From Scytonema millei VB511283 (GTDB lineage: Bacteria; Cyanobacteriota; Cyanobacteriia; Cyanobacteriales; Chroococcidiopsidaceae), in the NCBI RefSeq assembly GCF_000817735.3, contig NZ_JTJC03000001.1, forward strand, positions 186,001 to 250,000: a stretch of 64,000 bases of DNA, given 5' to 3'. The position numbers were made by a program, and so were the translations under genes. How positions within the stretch are numbered: position 1 is the stretch's first letter; every line of letters begins with the position of its first letter. Positions 57,248 through 64,000 of this stretch are shown in pieces. Below the pieces are notes generated by a model. That model ran no database searches. It was not told the origin of the DNA and saw only the letters and a list, made by a program, of their open reading frames with translations.

Positions 57248-57325
57248 ATGACTGAGTTACTCGAACAAGCGATCGCTCGATTAAAGACTCTACCTGCTAA
57301 TGAGCAGGATGCGATCGATTTGTGA
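57248..57325 (+). pseudogene. Remnant of a type II antitoxin gene
   Basis: A 25-codon frame, MTELLEQAIARLKTLPANEQ followed by DAIDL and TGA. It matches the N-terminus of small cyanobacterial antitoxins that normally continue for 40-60 residues. No toxin or continuation follows in any frame that I could recognise. It lies in the 311-bp gap between the NurA-domain gene and the SDR gene, which holds nothing else recognisable. Confidence 0.55.
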
Positions 57326-57532
57326 ATTAATTCGCATATAGAGTGTGACAAATTACTATTTCAGTTGTGGCGATCGCGCTGATTTTTTGTCATGCTATAA
57401 CAGCAAATGAAGCGAAATAAAACTTACTGAAGAGCGTCTCGATTGAAAGTTATGACATCACAAGATGGGGCTACTTAATTGTGTAGCTTTGGATCGATGT
57501 AGTTAAGCCTAGACAAGCAAGGATTTGAGACA

Positions 57533-58279
57533 ATGACAACAAAGCCAGTTACTTTCATTACAGGTGCAAATAAAGGAATTGGAAATGAAGTTGCACGGCA
57601 GCTTGCCCAGCATGACTTCACTGTTTTGATTGGTACACGTAACGTACAACGTGGAGAAGCAGCAGCAGAAACACTCCGTGCTGAAGGATTTGACGTTCAT
57701 TTTGTACCAATTGATATCAATGATGAATCGTCAATTAAAGATGCTGCTGAAACTGTGGCTAGACAGTGGAAACAAGTTACTGTGCTGATTAATAATGCTG
57801 CTGTCAATTATGATTTCTCACCAGCAACTCGACCATCTACGCTGAGTGTAGATGTTCTCAAAGATACTTTTCTCACGAATGTTTTTGGTGCATTTGCAAC
57901 AATTCACCATTTTCTACCGTTACTCAAGCAAGCTGGAACAGCACAAATCCTTAAACCACAAATCATAAATGTTTCATCAACACTTGGTTCCCTGACTGCT
58001 CTGAGTGACCCAGAACATTATTACTACGGAGTTAATACCGTTGCTTACAACTCTTCCAAATCTGCAATTAATGCTATAACTGTTGCCTTGGCAAAAGATT
58101 TAGTAGAGGACAGAATTAGCGTCAATTCTATTTGTCCTGGTTGGGTAAAAACTGATATGGGTACAGATGATGCACCGCGTACTGTCGAACAAGGAGCATC
58201 AATTATAGTCAAACTTGCTACGATGGAGAATCCACCGACGGGTAAATTTCTCGACGATGATGGAGAAATTTTGTGGTAG
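57533..58279 (+). CDS. Short-chain dehydrogenase/reductase
   Basis: 248 residues, Rossmann fold. The cofactor motif is 'FITGANKGIGNEVARQLAQ' (TGxxxGxG), followed by 'VLINNAAVNYDF' (NNAA) and the catalytic Y-x3-K in 'VAYNSSKSAINAITVALAKDL'; Ser is in 'IINVSSTLGSL'. 'GTRN' after beta2 favours NADP(H). It resembles carbonyl-reductase-like SDRs. Substrate unknown; apparently a single-gene unit. Confidence 0.9.
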   Translation: MTTKPVTFITGANKGIGNEVARQLAQHDFTVLIGTRNVQRGEAAAETLRAEGFDVHFVPIDINDESSIKDAAETVARQWKQVTVLINNAAVNYDFSPATRPSTLSVDVLKDTFLTNVFGAFATIHHFLPLLKQAGTAQILKPQIINVSSTLGSLTALSDPEHYYYGVNTVAYNSSKSAINAITVALAKDLVEDRISVNSICPGWVKTDMGTDDAPRTVEQGASIIVKLATMENPPTGKFLDDDGEILW

Positions 58280-58428
58280 CTTCTCCTGCCATAAATTCTA
58301 AGAGTATTGACATTTGAAAATGAAGCACTTGAATCGAATTTCTGTAGCAAATTGATAAGATATCGATCGAGTGCTTTACTTGTGCGATCGCAATATTGAA
58401 TTATAAATTACGAATCGCCCGTTCCGAA

Positions 58429-59229
58429 TTAGAGCTTCGTATTATTTGCTTTAAAAGTAACTCTTTGTACTTGTCCTAGCTGTCCTAAAAGTTTAGCTTC
58501 TTCCTGATTATATGTAACTAATACTCCCCCAGCATTACCAACTTCGAGTTTTAATTGTTCGTTAGCTACCCATTTACGCTGCGTTCCTGGGGATAACTCT
58601 CCTTCAAACTCTTTCTTTCCGTCAGCAGTTACCCGTATCCAAGATTTGTCTTTTACAGTTATACCAACTTCAACTGGCTTGGTTTGCTTCTTGAGGTTAG
58701 CAACTGGTTTGGCTTTAGCTGGTGCTTTAGGCTTAGCGACATTAGCAACGGGTAATGGAGGCTGTGACTGAGTATTTTGACCGATTTGAAAGTCAGAATT
58801 ACTCAAAGTTTGAGACAAAATGCTGACTGCACCAATAATTAAAAGAATGTATATAGCGTATAGATGGGAGGTCTGTAATTGAGCTGGAGGTAAGCTGACT
58901 CCTACGGGTTTCAAACTCTGCCGATAATCTTCTAAAGGAAAAGAATTTGCTAATTCCGTACCATCTAAATCTAAAGCCTCGGCATATTGCTTAATAAAAC
59001 CTCGAATATAAACTGGCTCAGGTAACTTATCAATATTACCCGCTTCGATCGCCCGCAAAAAACTTTGGCGAATCCGCGTGGTTGATTCGATTTGCTCCAA
59101 AGATATTTGTTTGTCTTCTCGCCTACGACGTAGAGCAGCACCTATCTGCCCTAACTTTTCGGCTCTTTGCTGTTCGAGCGTCTGAATAATTGGTTCTTGT
59201 GGTTGTGGTTGTTGTTTCCACTGCTTCAT
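58429..59229 (-). CDS. RodZ-like helix-turn-helix membrane protein (DUF4115)
   Basis: 266 residues from the ATG at 59229 (a GTG at 59259, just after the upstream stop, would add 10). The cytoplasmic HTH_25 domain is 'LGQIGAALRRRREDKQISLEQIESTTRIRQSFLRAIEAGNIDKLPEPVYIRGFIKQYAEALDLDG'; one membrane helix 'LYAIYILLIIGAVSILSQTL'; a Pro/Lys/Ala linker; and a DUF4115 beta domain 'SWIRVTADGKKEFEGELSPGTQRKWVANEQL'. RodZ links MreB to the wall-elongation machinery. Follows the pseudouridine synthase within a few bases. Confidence 0.87.
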   Translation of the reverse strand: MKQWKQQPQPQEPIIQTLEQQRAEKLGQIGAALRRRREDKQISLEQIESTTRIRQSFLRAIEAGNIDKLPEPVYIRGFIKQYAEALDLDGTELANSFPLEDYRQSLKPVGVSLPPAQLQTSHLYAIYILLIIGAVSILSQTLSNSDFQIGQNTQSQPPLPVANVAKPKAPAKAKPVANLKKQTKPVEVGITVKDKSWIRVTADGKKEFEGELSPGTQRKWVANEQLKLEVGNAGGVLVTYNQEEAKLLGQLGQVQRVTFKANNTKL

Positions 59230-59260
59230 AGACTTATCTGTTGCACTTCTTGACAGCACC

Positions 59261-60040
59261 TTACACCTGCACCCTTGTTGTAGATTTGAGTTGATTTTGT
59301 AGTTGATTTTGTAAATAATGAATCTCGCGTTCTTCGAGCGGACGATAGCGACCCGGAGGCAAAGCCGCGCCTACAGTTGATTCTAGTTGAATCGAACCGA
59401 TCGCAGTCCGATGTAACTGGAGCGTGGGATAACCTAATTGTTCTGTCATGCGCCGAATCTGTCGATTTCTGCCTTCCCATAAAACGAATTCCAACCACGT
59501 TCGATTGGCATCGCGAGACAACACGCGCACTTGTGCCGCTCTGGTCTTTCTCCCCTCTAAAACAACTCCCTGTCGCCATTGTTTTAACACTGATTCCGGC
59601 GGATGTCCCGCAACCACAACCTGATATGTCTTAGAGATATCGTGTCGCGGGTGGGTGAGAGCAAATGTCAAGTTTCCATCATTTGTCAGTAACAATGCAC
59701 CTGTAGATTCTGCATCCAACCGTCCGACAGGATGAATACCCTGACCTTGACGTAGATTAGTTGGCAACAGTTGCATCACTGTAGGTCTACCTTGAGGATC
59801 GTCGCAAGTTGTAACTACACCAGTTGGTTTGTTGAGCAATAAATAGGTTGGCTGGGGACGATGAGGCGATCGCAGTAGCTTTCCATCAACTTCGATCGTA
59901 TCCTGAGTTGGATTTGCTTTTTGTCCCAGTTCTACCACAGCACCATTACAGCGCACGCGACCGAGCTTAATCATCTCTTCCGCTTGCCGTCTCGAAGCTA
60001 TTCCCCACTGAGAAAGAATTTTTTGTACCCGTTCCTCCAT
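59261..60040 (-). CDS. rRNA pseudouridine synthase (RsuA/RluB/E family)
   Basis: 259 residues. The S4 RNA-binding domain is 'ERVQKILSQWGIASRRQAEEMIKLGRVRCNGAVVELGQKA' (2-41); catalytic Asp is in 'HPVGRLDAESTGALLLTNDG' and the core ends 'GRNRQIRRMTEQLGYPTLQLHRTAIGSIQL'. Family members modify 23S U2605/U2457 or 16S U516; the closest match is RluB-type but specificity is not provable here. A short Gln/Leu tail closes it. Confidence 0.93.
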   Translation of the reverse strand: MEERVQKILSQWGIASRRQAEEMIKLGRVRCNGAVVELGQKANPTQDTIEVDGKLLRSPHRPQPTYLLLNKPTGVVTTCDDPQGRPTVMQLLPTNLRQGQGIHPVGRLDAESTGALLLTNDGNLTFALTHPRHDISKTYQVVVAGHPPESVLKQWRQGVVLEGRKTRAAQVRVLSRDANRTWLEFVLWEGRNRQIRRMTEQLGYPTLQLHRTAIGSIQLESTVGAALPPGRYRPLEEREIHYLQNQLQNQLKSTTRVQV

Positions 60041-60081
60041 TTGTCGATCCTTGACCCAGGTAATACCAATATATACGCTGA

Positions 60082-60180
<99 letters not shown>

Positions 60181-60244
60181 CACTGATAACCGAACAAATA
60201 TTAACTACACTAATTTGAGCAACTGTTACACTTACATACTTCCC

Positions 60245-60958
60245 TTGAATCCGAACAACTTAGAGCAAGACAAGACCGCTAAGCATCGCCTAATCAGTAA
60301 AGTGCTGTCTCCAGCACTATGGCTGTTTGTCCGATCGCAAGTCGAGCAAGTATCCCATTTAGAGGTACAAATTGCCAGCAGCGATCGACAAATCCTTTCT
60401 GGTAGTATTCCCCGTCTATCTATCTTTGCCGATCGCGTTGTTTATAAAGGTTTACATTTCGCAAAAATCTGCCTAATGGGGGAGGGAATGCAGACAAATT
60501 TACGTCAAGCGATGAGAGGACAGCCGCTACAACTGTTAGAACCTATGGATGTCTCTGGGGAAGCAACGCTACAGGAAATGGATCTCAATGCTTCCCTGAA
60601 GTCGGATTTACTCTCTAGCGCTTTAACAGAGTTACTATCAAAATTAGCTCCTAACAACAATGCCGTGCGAGGACAAATTGACTGGACAAAAATCGCGATC
60701 GCGCCAGAACTTTTATTACTTCAGGGTAATTTAGTCAATTCAAGCCACACTACAACCATCACCCTTAAATGCGGTTTGCAGCTGTCTAGCGGTCGCGAAT
60801 TGCTTCTAACTCAACCCCAGCTCCAAATCTCCTCTAACTCACTTTGGGAACAGTTAGAAGACCATGCCATAGATTTAGGTTCTTACGTCAATTTAAAAGA
60901 ACTAACCTTACAGTCAGGACAAATCGTCTGTCGTGGTAGTATTACCGTCATGCCTTAA
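60245..60958 (+). CDS. DUF2993 domain-containing protein (LmeA-like)
   Basis: 237 residues from a TTG at 60245; a GTG at 60167 is also in frame but lies in repeats, so the start is uncertain. DUF2993 features: 'VRSQVEQVSHLEVQIASSDRQILSGSIPRLSIFADRVVYKGLHFAKICLMGEGM' and 'ILLLQGN'-type strands near the end. The mycobacterial relative LmeA is a phospholipid-binding envelope protein. No signal peptide is evident. Role in cyanobacteria is unknown. Confidence 0.8.
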   Translation: MNPNNLEQDKTAKHRLISKVLSPALWLFVRSQVEQVSHLEVQIASSDRQILSGSIPRLSIFADRVVYKGLHFAKICLMGEGMQTNLRQAMRGQPLQLLEPMDVSGEATLQEMDLNASLKSDLLSSALTELLSKLAPNNNAVRGQIDWTKIAIAPELLLLQGNLVNSSHTTTITLKCGLQLSSGRELLLTQPQLQISSNSLWEQLEDHAIDLGSYVNLKELTLQSGQIVCRGSITVMP

Positions 60959-61004
60959 TCAGTTATCTGCGATCGATTACCAATTACCGATTACCAATTA
61001 CCAC

Positions 61005-61892
61005 TCAATCTAATAACGGCAACAACAAAGTGACAAAATAGTAAACTAATGGAGCAGTAAAAACGTAACTATCGGCGCGATCGAGGATACCCCCGTGACC
61101 TGGAATTAATTGTCCTGAATCTTTGACCCCAGCATCGCGTTTCATCATGGACTCCGTGAGATCGCCTAATAAGCTGGTAATCCCAATTAATAAGCCTAAA
61201 GCTATACCCGTCCAAGGCGAACCAGCCCAATGAAGCAACCAACTACCAATCGTTGCTACAGTTATACTACCAGCAACTCCAAATACAGACCCTTCCACAG
61301 TTTTTTTGGGACTAATATCAGAAAGGCGAGTGCGTCCGAAAAATTTACCAATAGTATACGCTCCAATATCAGCCGCCCAAATACAAAAGAAAGCTAGGAG
61401 AGTGACTGTCAAACCTTGCGGTAAAGCTGCAAAATTTCCTTGCTTGACCAGATGAATTGTATTCATATCTGGTAAATAGCCATCGAATGGAATATTGCTC
61501 ACAGCATGATTACCAAGCGATCGCAATCTAATCCAATAACTAGGTAAATAACCGCAATAAAATAGTCCCAAAATAGAAGTAGAAATATCGGCGATCGAGG
61601 CTAATTTTGGTAAAAATAGGAGATAGAAACAAATAAACGTTCCTGCTACTGGCATCACGGCATCTGCTAAGCTGGAAGAAACCGTAGCGATCGCCAGCAA
61701 AGCTAAACTGACAACGATCGTTGTTTTCGCAGCAGGTGCAATTCCCTTGGCTCGAACTAATTCAAAATATTCCAGTTGACCCAAATAAACAATCGCCATA
61801 AACATAAAGGTAAAATACCATCCTCCTAAGACGCTGGCAGTTAGGGCAAGAGCGATCGCGATAATTCCACTAATAATTCGAGACCAAGGCAT
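61005..61892 (-). CDS. cdsA: Phosphatidate cytidylyltransferase
   Basis: 295 residues with about eight hydrophobic helices. The CDS signature is 'LLGDLTESMMKRDAGVKDSGQLIPGHGGILDRADSYVF' near the C-terminus, which carries the metal-binding aspartates. Makes CDP-diacylglycerol from phosphatidate and CTP for phosphatidylglycerol synthesis, which is essential for photosystem function. cbiT lies 86 bp upstream on the same strand, separated by repeats. Confidence 0.95.
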   Translation of the reverse strand: MPWSRIISGIIAIALALTASVLGGWYFTFMFMAIVYLGQLEYFELVRAKGIAPAAKTTIVVSLALLAIATVSSSLADAVMPVAGTFICFYLLFLPKLASIADISTSILGLFYCGYLPSYWIRLRSLGNHAVSNIPFDGYLPDMNTIHLVKQGNFAALPQGLTVTLLAFFCIWAADIGAYTIGKFFGRTRLSDISPKKTVEGSVFGVAGSITVATIGSWLLHWAGSPWTGIALGLLIGITSLLGDLTESMMKRDAGVKDSGQLIPGHGGILDRADSYVFTAPLVYYFVTLLLPLLD

Positions 61893-61904
61893 AGAGCAAT
61901 TTTG

Positions 61905-61976
61905 GATTTAGGATTTGGAACTTTCGATTACAGACTTTGACTTCAATCCAAAATCTAAAATCTAAAATCGGATGGG
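61905..61976. repeat. Inverted repeat arrays between cdsA and cbiT
   Basis: TTTTGGATTTAGGATTTGG (61901-61919) can pair with AATCCAAAATCTAAAATC (61943-61960). The sequence type is the same as between rplE and rplX. Confidence 0.75.
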
Positions 61977-61977
61977 A

Positions 61978-62580
61978 TTAGTCTAGCTTTTCTCCACTCA
62001 AAATAAAAATAGGATCGACAGCAGCAAAGATTTGCTGATTACCTTTTTGCTCTAAGCGATTGACAGATGATTGGACGACATCGATATTTCTAGCATGTAA
62101 CTCAGCTAAACCTTGAGAAATAGCATATAAACTTTCCAAATTACCAGCCGTGGTAACGACTCTACCTTGTAGCGGCAGATATTGCCAAACAGCTTTGAGA
62201 ATATCTTTGATAGGACGACCACCTTCAATACAAACTCGGTGCGGAGCTTGAGGTAAATTGGGTAAGCATTCTGGGGCGCTAGCTTCTACGACTTCAACAT
62301 TTTTCACATTAAAGCGATCGCAGTTGCGACGGATCAAGCTAGCAACTTCGTCATCTCGCTCAACAGCAATAATCTGGGCTTTCGGACACAACAAGCCAAT
62401 TTCAACCGGAATTGTCCCTGTTCCTGCGCCAATATCCCACACCAAGGAGTTTGGTTGTAACCGCAGTTGAGAAATCAGCAATAACCGAATTTCCCGCTTA
62501 CTCAAGGGAATTCCTGGCAAGCGCTCGAATAAATCGTCAGGGATACCTGGTGTAATATAGGGCCAGAGTTGGGAAGGCAT
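61978..62580 (-). CDS. cbiT: Precorrin-6B C15-methyltransferase/decarboxylase CbiT
   Basis: 200 residues. N-terminal 'WPYITPGIPDDLFERLPGIPLSKREIRLLLISQLRL' is characteristic of CbiT; SAM motif I is 'LVWDIGAGTGTIPVEIGLLCP', followed by 'IIAVERDDEVASLIRRNCDRFNVKNVEVVEASAPE' and 'RVCIEGGRPIKDIL'. It methylates C15 and decarboxylates the acetate side chain in cobalamin/corrin synthesis. The partner CbiE is not fused and not nearby. Confidence 0.93.
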   Translation of the reverse strand: MPSQLWPYITPGIPDDLFERLPGIPLSKREIRLLLISQLRLQPNSLVWDIGAGTGTIPVEIGLLCPKAQIIAVERDDEVASLIRRNCDRFNVKNVEVVEASAPECLPNLPQAPHRVCIEGGRPIKDILKAVWQYLPLQGRVVTTAGNLESLYAISQGLAELHARNIDVVQSSVNRLEQKGNQQIFAAVDPIFILSGEKLD

Positions 62581-62667
62581 AGAAATTAGATGAATGACAT
62601 CAGCTTGCCCCAGCAGTAAAGGAAAGCTCTCAACAATAAGAACTTAACATCACTCGCACTTTTATAC

Positions 62668-62700
62668 ATAAAGTGAGGAGTGAGGAGTGAGTGGTGATGA
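62668..62700. repeat. GTGAGGA repeat
   Basis: Three to four GTGAGGA/GTGAGTG heptamers in the 292-bp region between cbiT and the small gene. Otherwise the region shows no gene; a TTG-initiated upstream extension of the small protein (from 62783) is open but unlikely. Confidence 0.7.
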
Positions 62701-62872
62701 GAGAAGTTCTGCACTCCTTACCTCTTTCCCTTGTCTGTTGTTAAGTCGTGAGGAGTAAGCAGGCGAAAACTGCTAGCGAAGATTGGGAAATTTGGTGGTT
62801 AACGAAAGGGTACAACAGGTTAAGCTAACAAATGTCAACTTCGAGTCAGCGTCAGTTTACACCAGAGGCAAG

Positions 62873-63079
62873 ATGACAATTTGGGTTAACGAGCAGATCG
62901 ATCCGTCTGGAATGATACACGCCTGCATCGCTTGCTGTGACGAAACGCAAGCACAAGCTTGTCACGAATCCTACCAACAAAATTTGACCGAGATGCAAAA
63001 AGAATCTGGTTGGGAAGCCAGACTGCGAACGGTAGAATCGTGGGACGACGTGCCAGTTAATGCTTTGAAATTGGACTAA
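62873..63079 (+). CDS. Small conserved cyanobacterial protein (unknown function)
   Basis: 68 residues from the ATG at 62873 ('MTIWVNEQIDPSGMIHACIACCDETQAQACHESYQ'), with AGAGG 6 bases upstream. Four Cys residues lie between positions 18 and 34 (C-x2-CC and a later Cys). No signal peptide or membrane segment. Short proteins starting this way occur in several cyanobacteria, to my recollection, with no assigned function. An in-frame TTG at 62783 would add 30 residues. Confidence 0.7.
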   Translation: MTIWVNEQIDPSGMIHACIACCDETQAQACHESYQQNLTEMQKESGWEARLRTVESWDDVPVNALKLD

Positions 63080-63107
63080 TGAGAAACGGTTATCCAGCAA
63101 CCCACAT

Positions 63108-64000
63108 TTAATGCTTGGGCGGACGCGGGAGCTGCTGGGGGCGAATTGGTCCCAAAATTTGGTTGAGCTGACGCAATTGCTCTGCCGTTCCCATACAAAT
63201 CAATAAATCACCTGCCATTAACGTAGTGTCTGCCGTGGGACCACCAATTAGAGTTCCATCGACGCGGCGGATTGCTAAAATTAGCGCTCCAGTTTGCGAT
63301 CGCAGTTTTGCTTCTCTCAAAGTTTGACCGATGCAGGGACACACTACTGGATCGAGGCGAAATTCCTCCATATACAGTTCCCTGTCTGCTCCCGTGAGGA
63401 TGCCATCGACGAAATCTAATACTTGGGGTCTTAATGCCGCTGCTGCCATGCGTTTACCCCCCGTGATATAGGGAGATACAACTGCATCAGCTCCCGCCCT
63501 TTGCAGCTTTTGTAATGCCTCTCTCGTACTAGCTCTGGCGATCGCTCGAATTTGCGGATTGAGGGTTTTGGCTGACAGCACTGTATAGAGGTTTTCAGCA
63601 TCAGAAGGCAGTGCCGCAACTAGACAAATCGCTCGATCTATTCGCAGTTGCAGCAGAGTATCGTCTAATGTCGCATCACCCTGGATTGCTACATAACCGA
63701 GCTGCCGTGCTTTTTCCACCGAAGCATCATCTAAGTCAACCGTGACAAAATTAGCCCCTTCAGCTTGAAATTCCAGGGCAATTTGCTGTCCCGTGCGCCC
63801 AAATCCACATAAGATGTAGTGTCCAGAGAGCGATTCCATTAACCGCCGCTGTTGCCTCAGTCGAATTCCTTCTTGAAAGTACCCTTGAATTACAGCTTCT
63901 GTAAAGCGATTGACGATATAACCGATCGTAATCACTCCCATTAAAATTAGACCGATGGTAAATAATCGTCCGCGATCGCCTAACGGTCGCGTTTCACCAT
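63108..64000 (-). CDS. Potassium channel protein with TrkA-N and TrkA-C domains (5' end outside the window)
   Basis: The frame runs off the window edge; the first visible residues GETRPLGDRGRLFT correspond to the end of a K+ selectivity filter (usually TVGYGE) and the start of the last channel helix 'IGLILMGVITIGYIVNRFTEAVIQGYF'. The cytosolic RCK domain follows: 'HYILCGFGRTGQQIALEF' (GxGxxG), 'GDATLDDTLLQLRIDRA', then a TrkA-C domain ending 'MAGDLLICMGTAEQLRQL'. A ligand-gated K+ channel of the bacterial two-helix type. The ATG at 63941 is internal, not the start. Confidence 0.9.
   Translation of the reverse strand, partial: GETRPLGDRGRLFTIGLILMGVITIGYIVNRFTEAVIQGYFQEGIRLRQQRRLMESLSGHYILCGFGRTGQQIALEFQAEGANFVTVDLDDASVEKARQLGYVAIQGDATLDDTLLQLRIDRAICLVAALPSDAENLYTVLSAKTLNPQIRAIARASTREALQKLQRAGADAVVSPYITGGKRMAAAALRPQVLDFVDGILTGADRELYMEEFRLDPVVCPCIGQTLREAKLRSQTGALILAIRRVDGTLIGGPTADTTLMAGDLLICMGTAEQLRQLNQILGPIRPQQLPRPPKH

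Overview
The window is chromosomal DNA of a cyanobacterium, probably Chroococcidiopsis or a relative (genus is inference). Support: the octamer GCGATCGC (HIP1) recurs throughout; genes restricted to oxygenic phototrophs are present (ndhN, ldpA, a Ycf45-type ATPase, an orange-carotenoid-protein N-domain protein); the ribosomal cluster has cyanobacterial gene order, without rpsJ in front of rplC; and heptameric short tandem repeats (STRRs) fill many gaps between genes.

Layout. 0-6 kb: a MacB/DevBCA-like efflux locus with two adaptor-permease pairs and one ATPase. 6-9 kb: a helical carotenoid protein, a small acidic protein with an internal duplication, and a MarR regulator with an MFS exporter. 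9.5-15.4 kb: a surface-polysaccharide/lipid-glycan cluster (flippase, two methyltransferases, GT4, GT2-GtrA). 15.5-24.2 kb: mixed genes (cysteine desulfurase, TAXI binding protein, orphan C5 DNA methyltransferase, deoC, recO, MFS, GT4). 24.2-28 kb: secG-gpmI and an ABC-F ATPase. 28-31.5 kb: an accessory, decaying region with a toxin-antitoxin locus whose toxin carries a stop, a glycine-rich membrane protein gene split by a stop, and a REP-associated tyrosine transposase (RAYT) surrounded by 28-nt GTAG...CTAC palindromes. 31.7-49.5 kb (all minus): rplC through prfA, 31 genes including rpmJ, secY, adk, infA, rpoA and truA. 50.3-54 kb: ndhN, ldpA and the Ycf45-like gene. 54-64 kb: PfpI-like protein, tRNA-Gln, HAD hydrolase, NurA-domain protein, SDR, RodZ-like protein, pseudouridine synthase, DUF2993 protein, cdsA, cbiT, a small conserved protein and a K+ channel cut by the window end.

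The main signal beyond routine annotation is repeat biology. (1) A RAYT with five GTAG-bounded perfect or near-perfect palindromes within 2.3 kb, one of them inside its own reading frame and encoding ten residues; other palindromes sharing the GTAG foot lie elsewhere in the window. (2) STRR arrays that sit in ribosomal-operon spacers as potential hairpins, and that have entered reading frames (ldpA, the nurA-like gene, the deoC 3' end) without breaking them. (3) Two apparent Trp-to-stop changes (TGG to TGA and TGG to TAG) 1.3 kb apart in the accessory region. No CRISPR array, rRNA, prophage or classical IS was seen.
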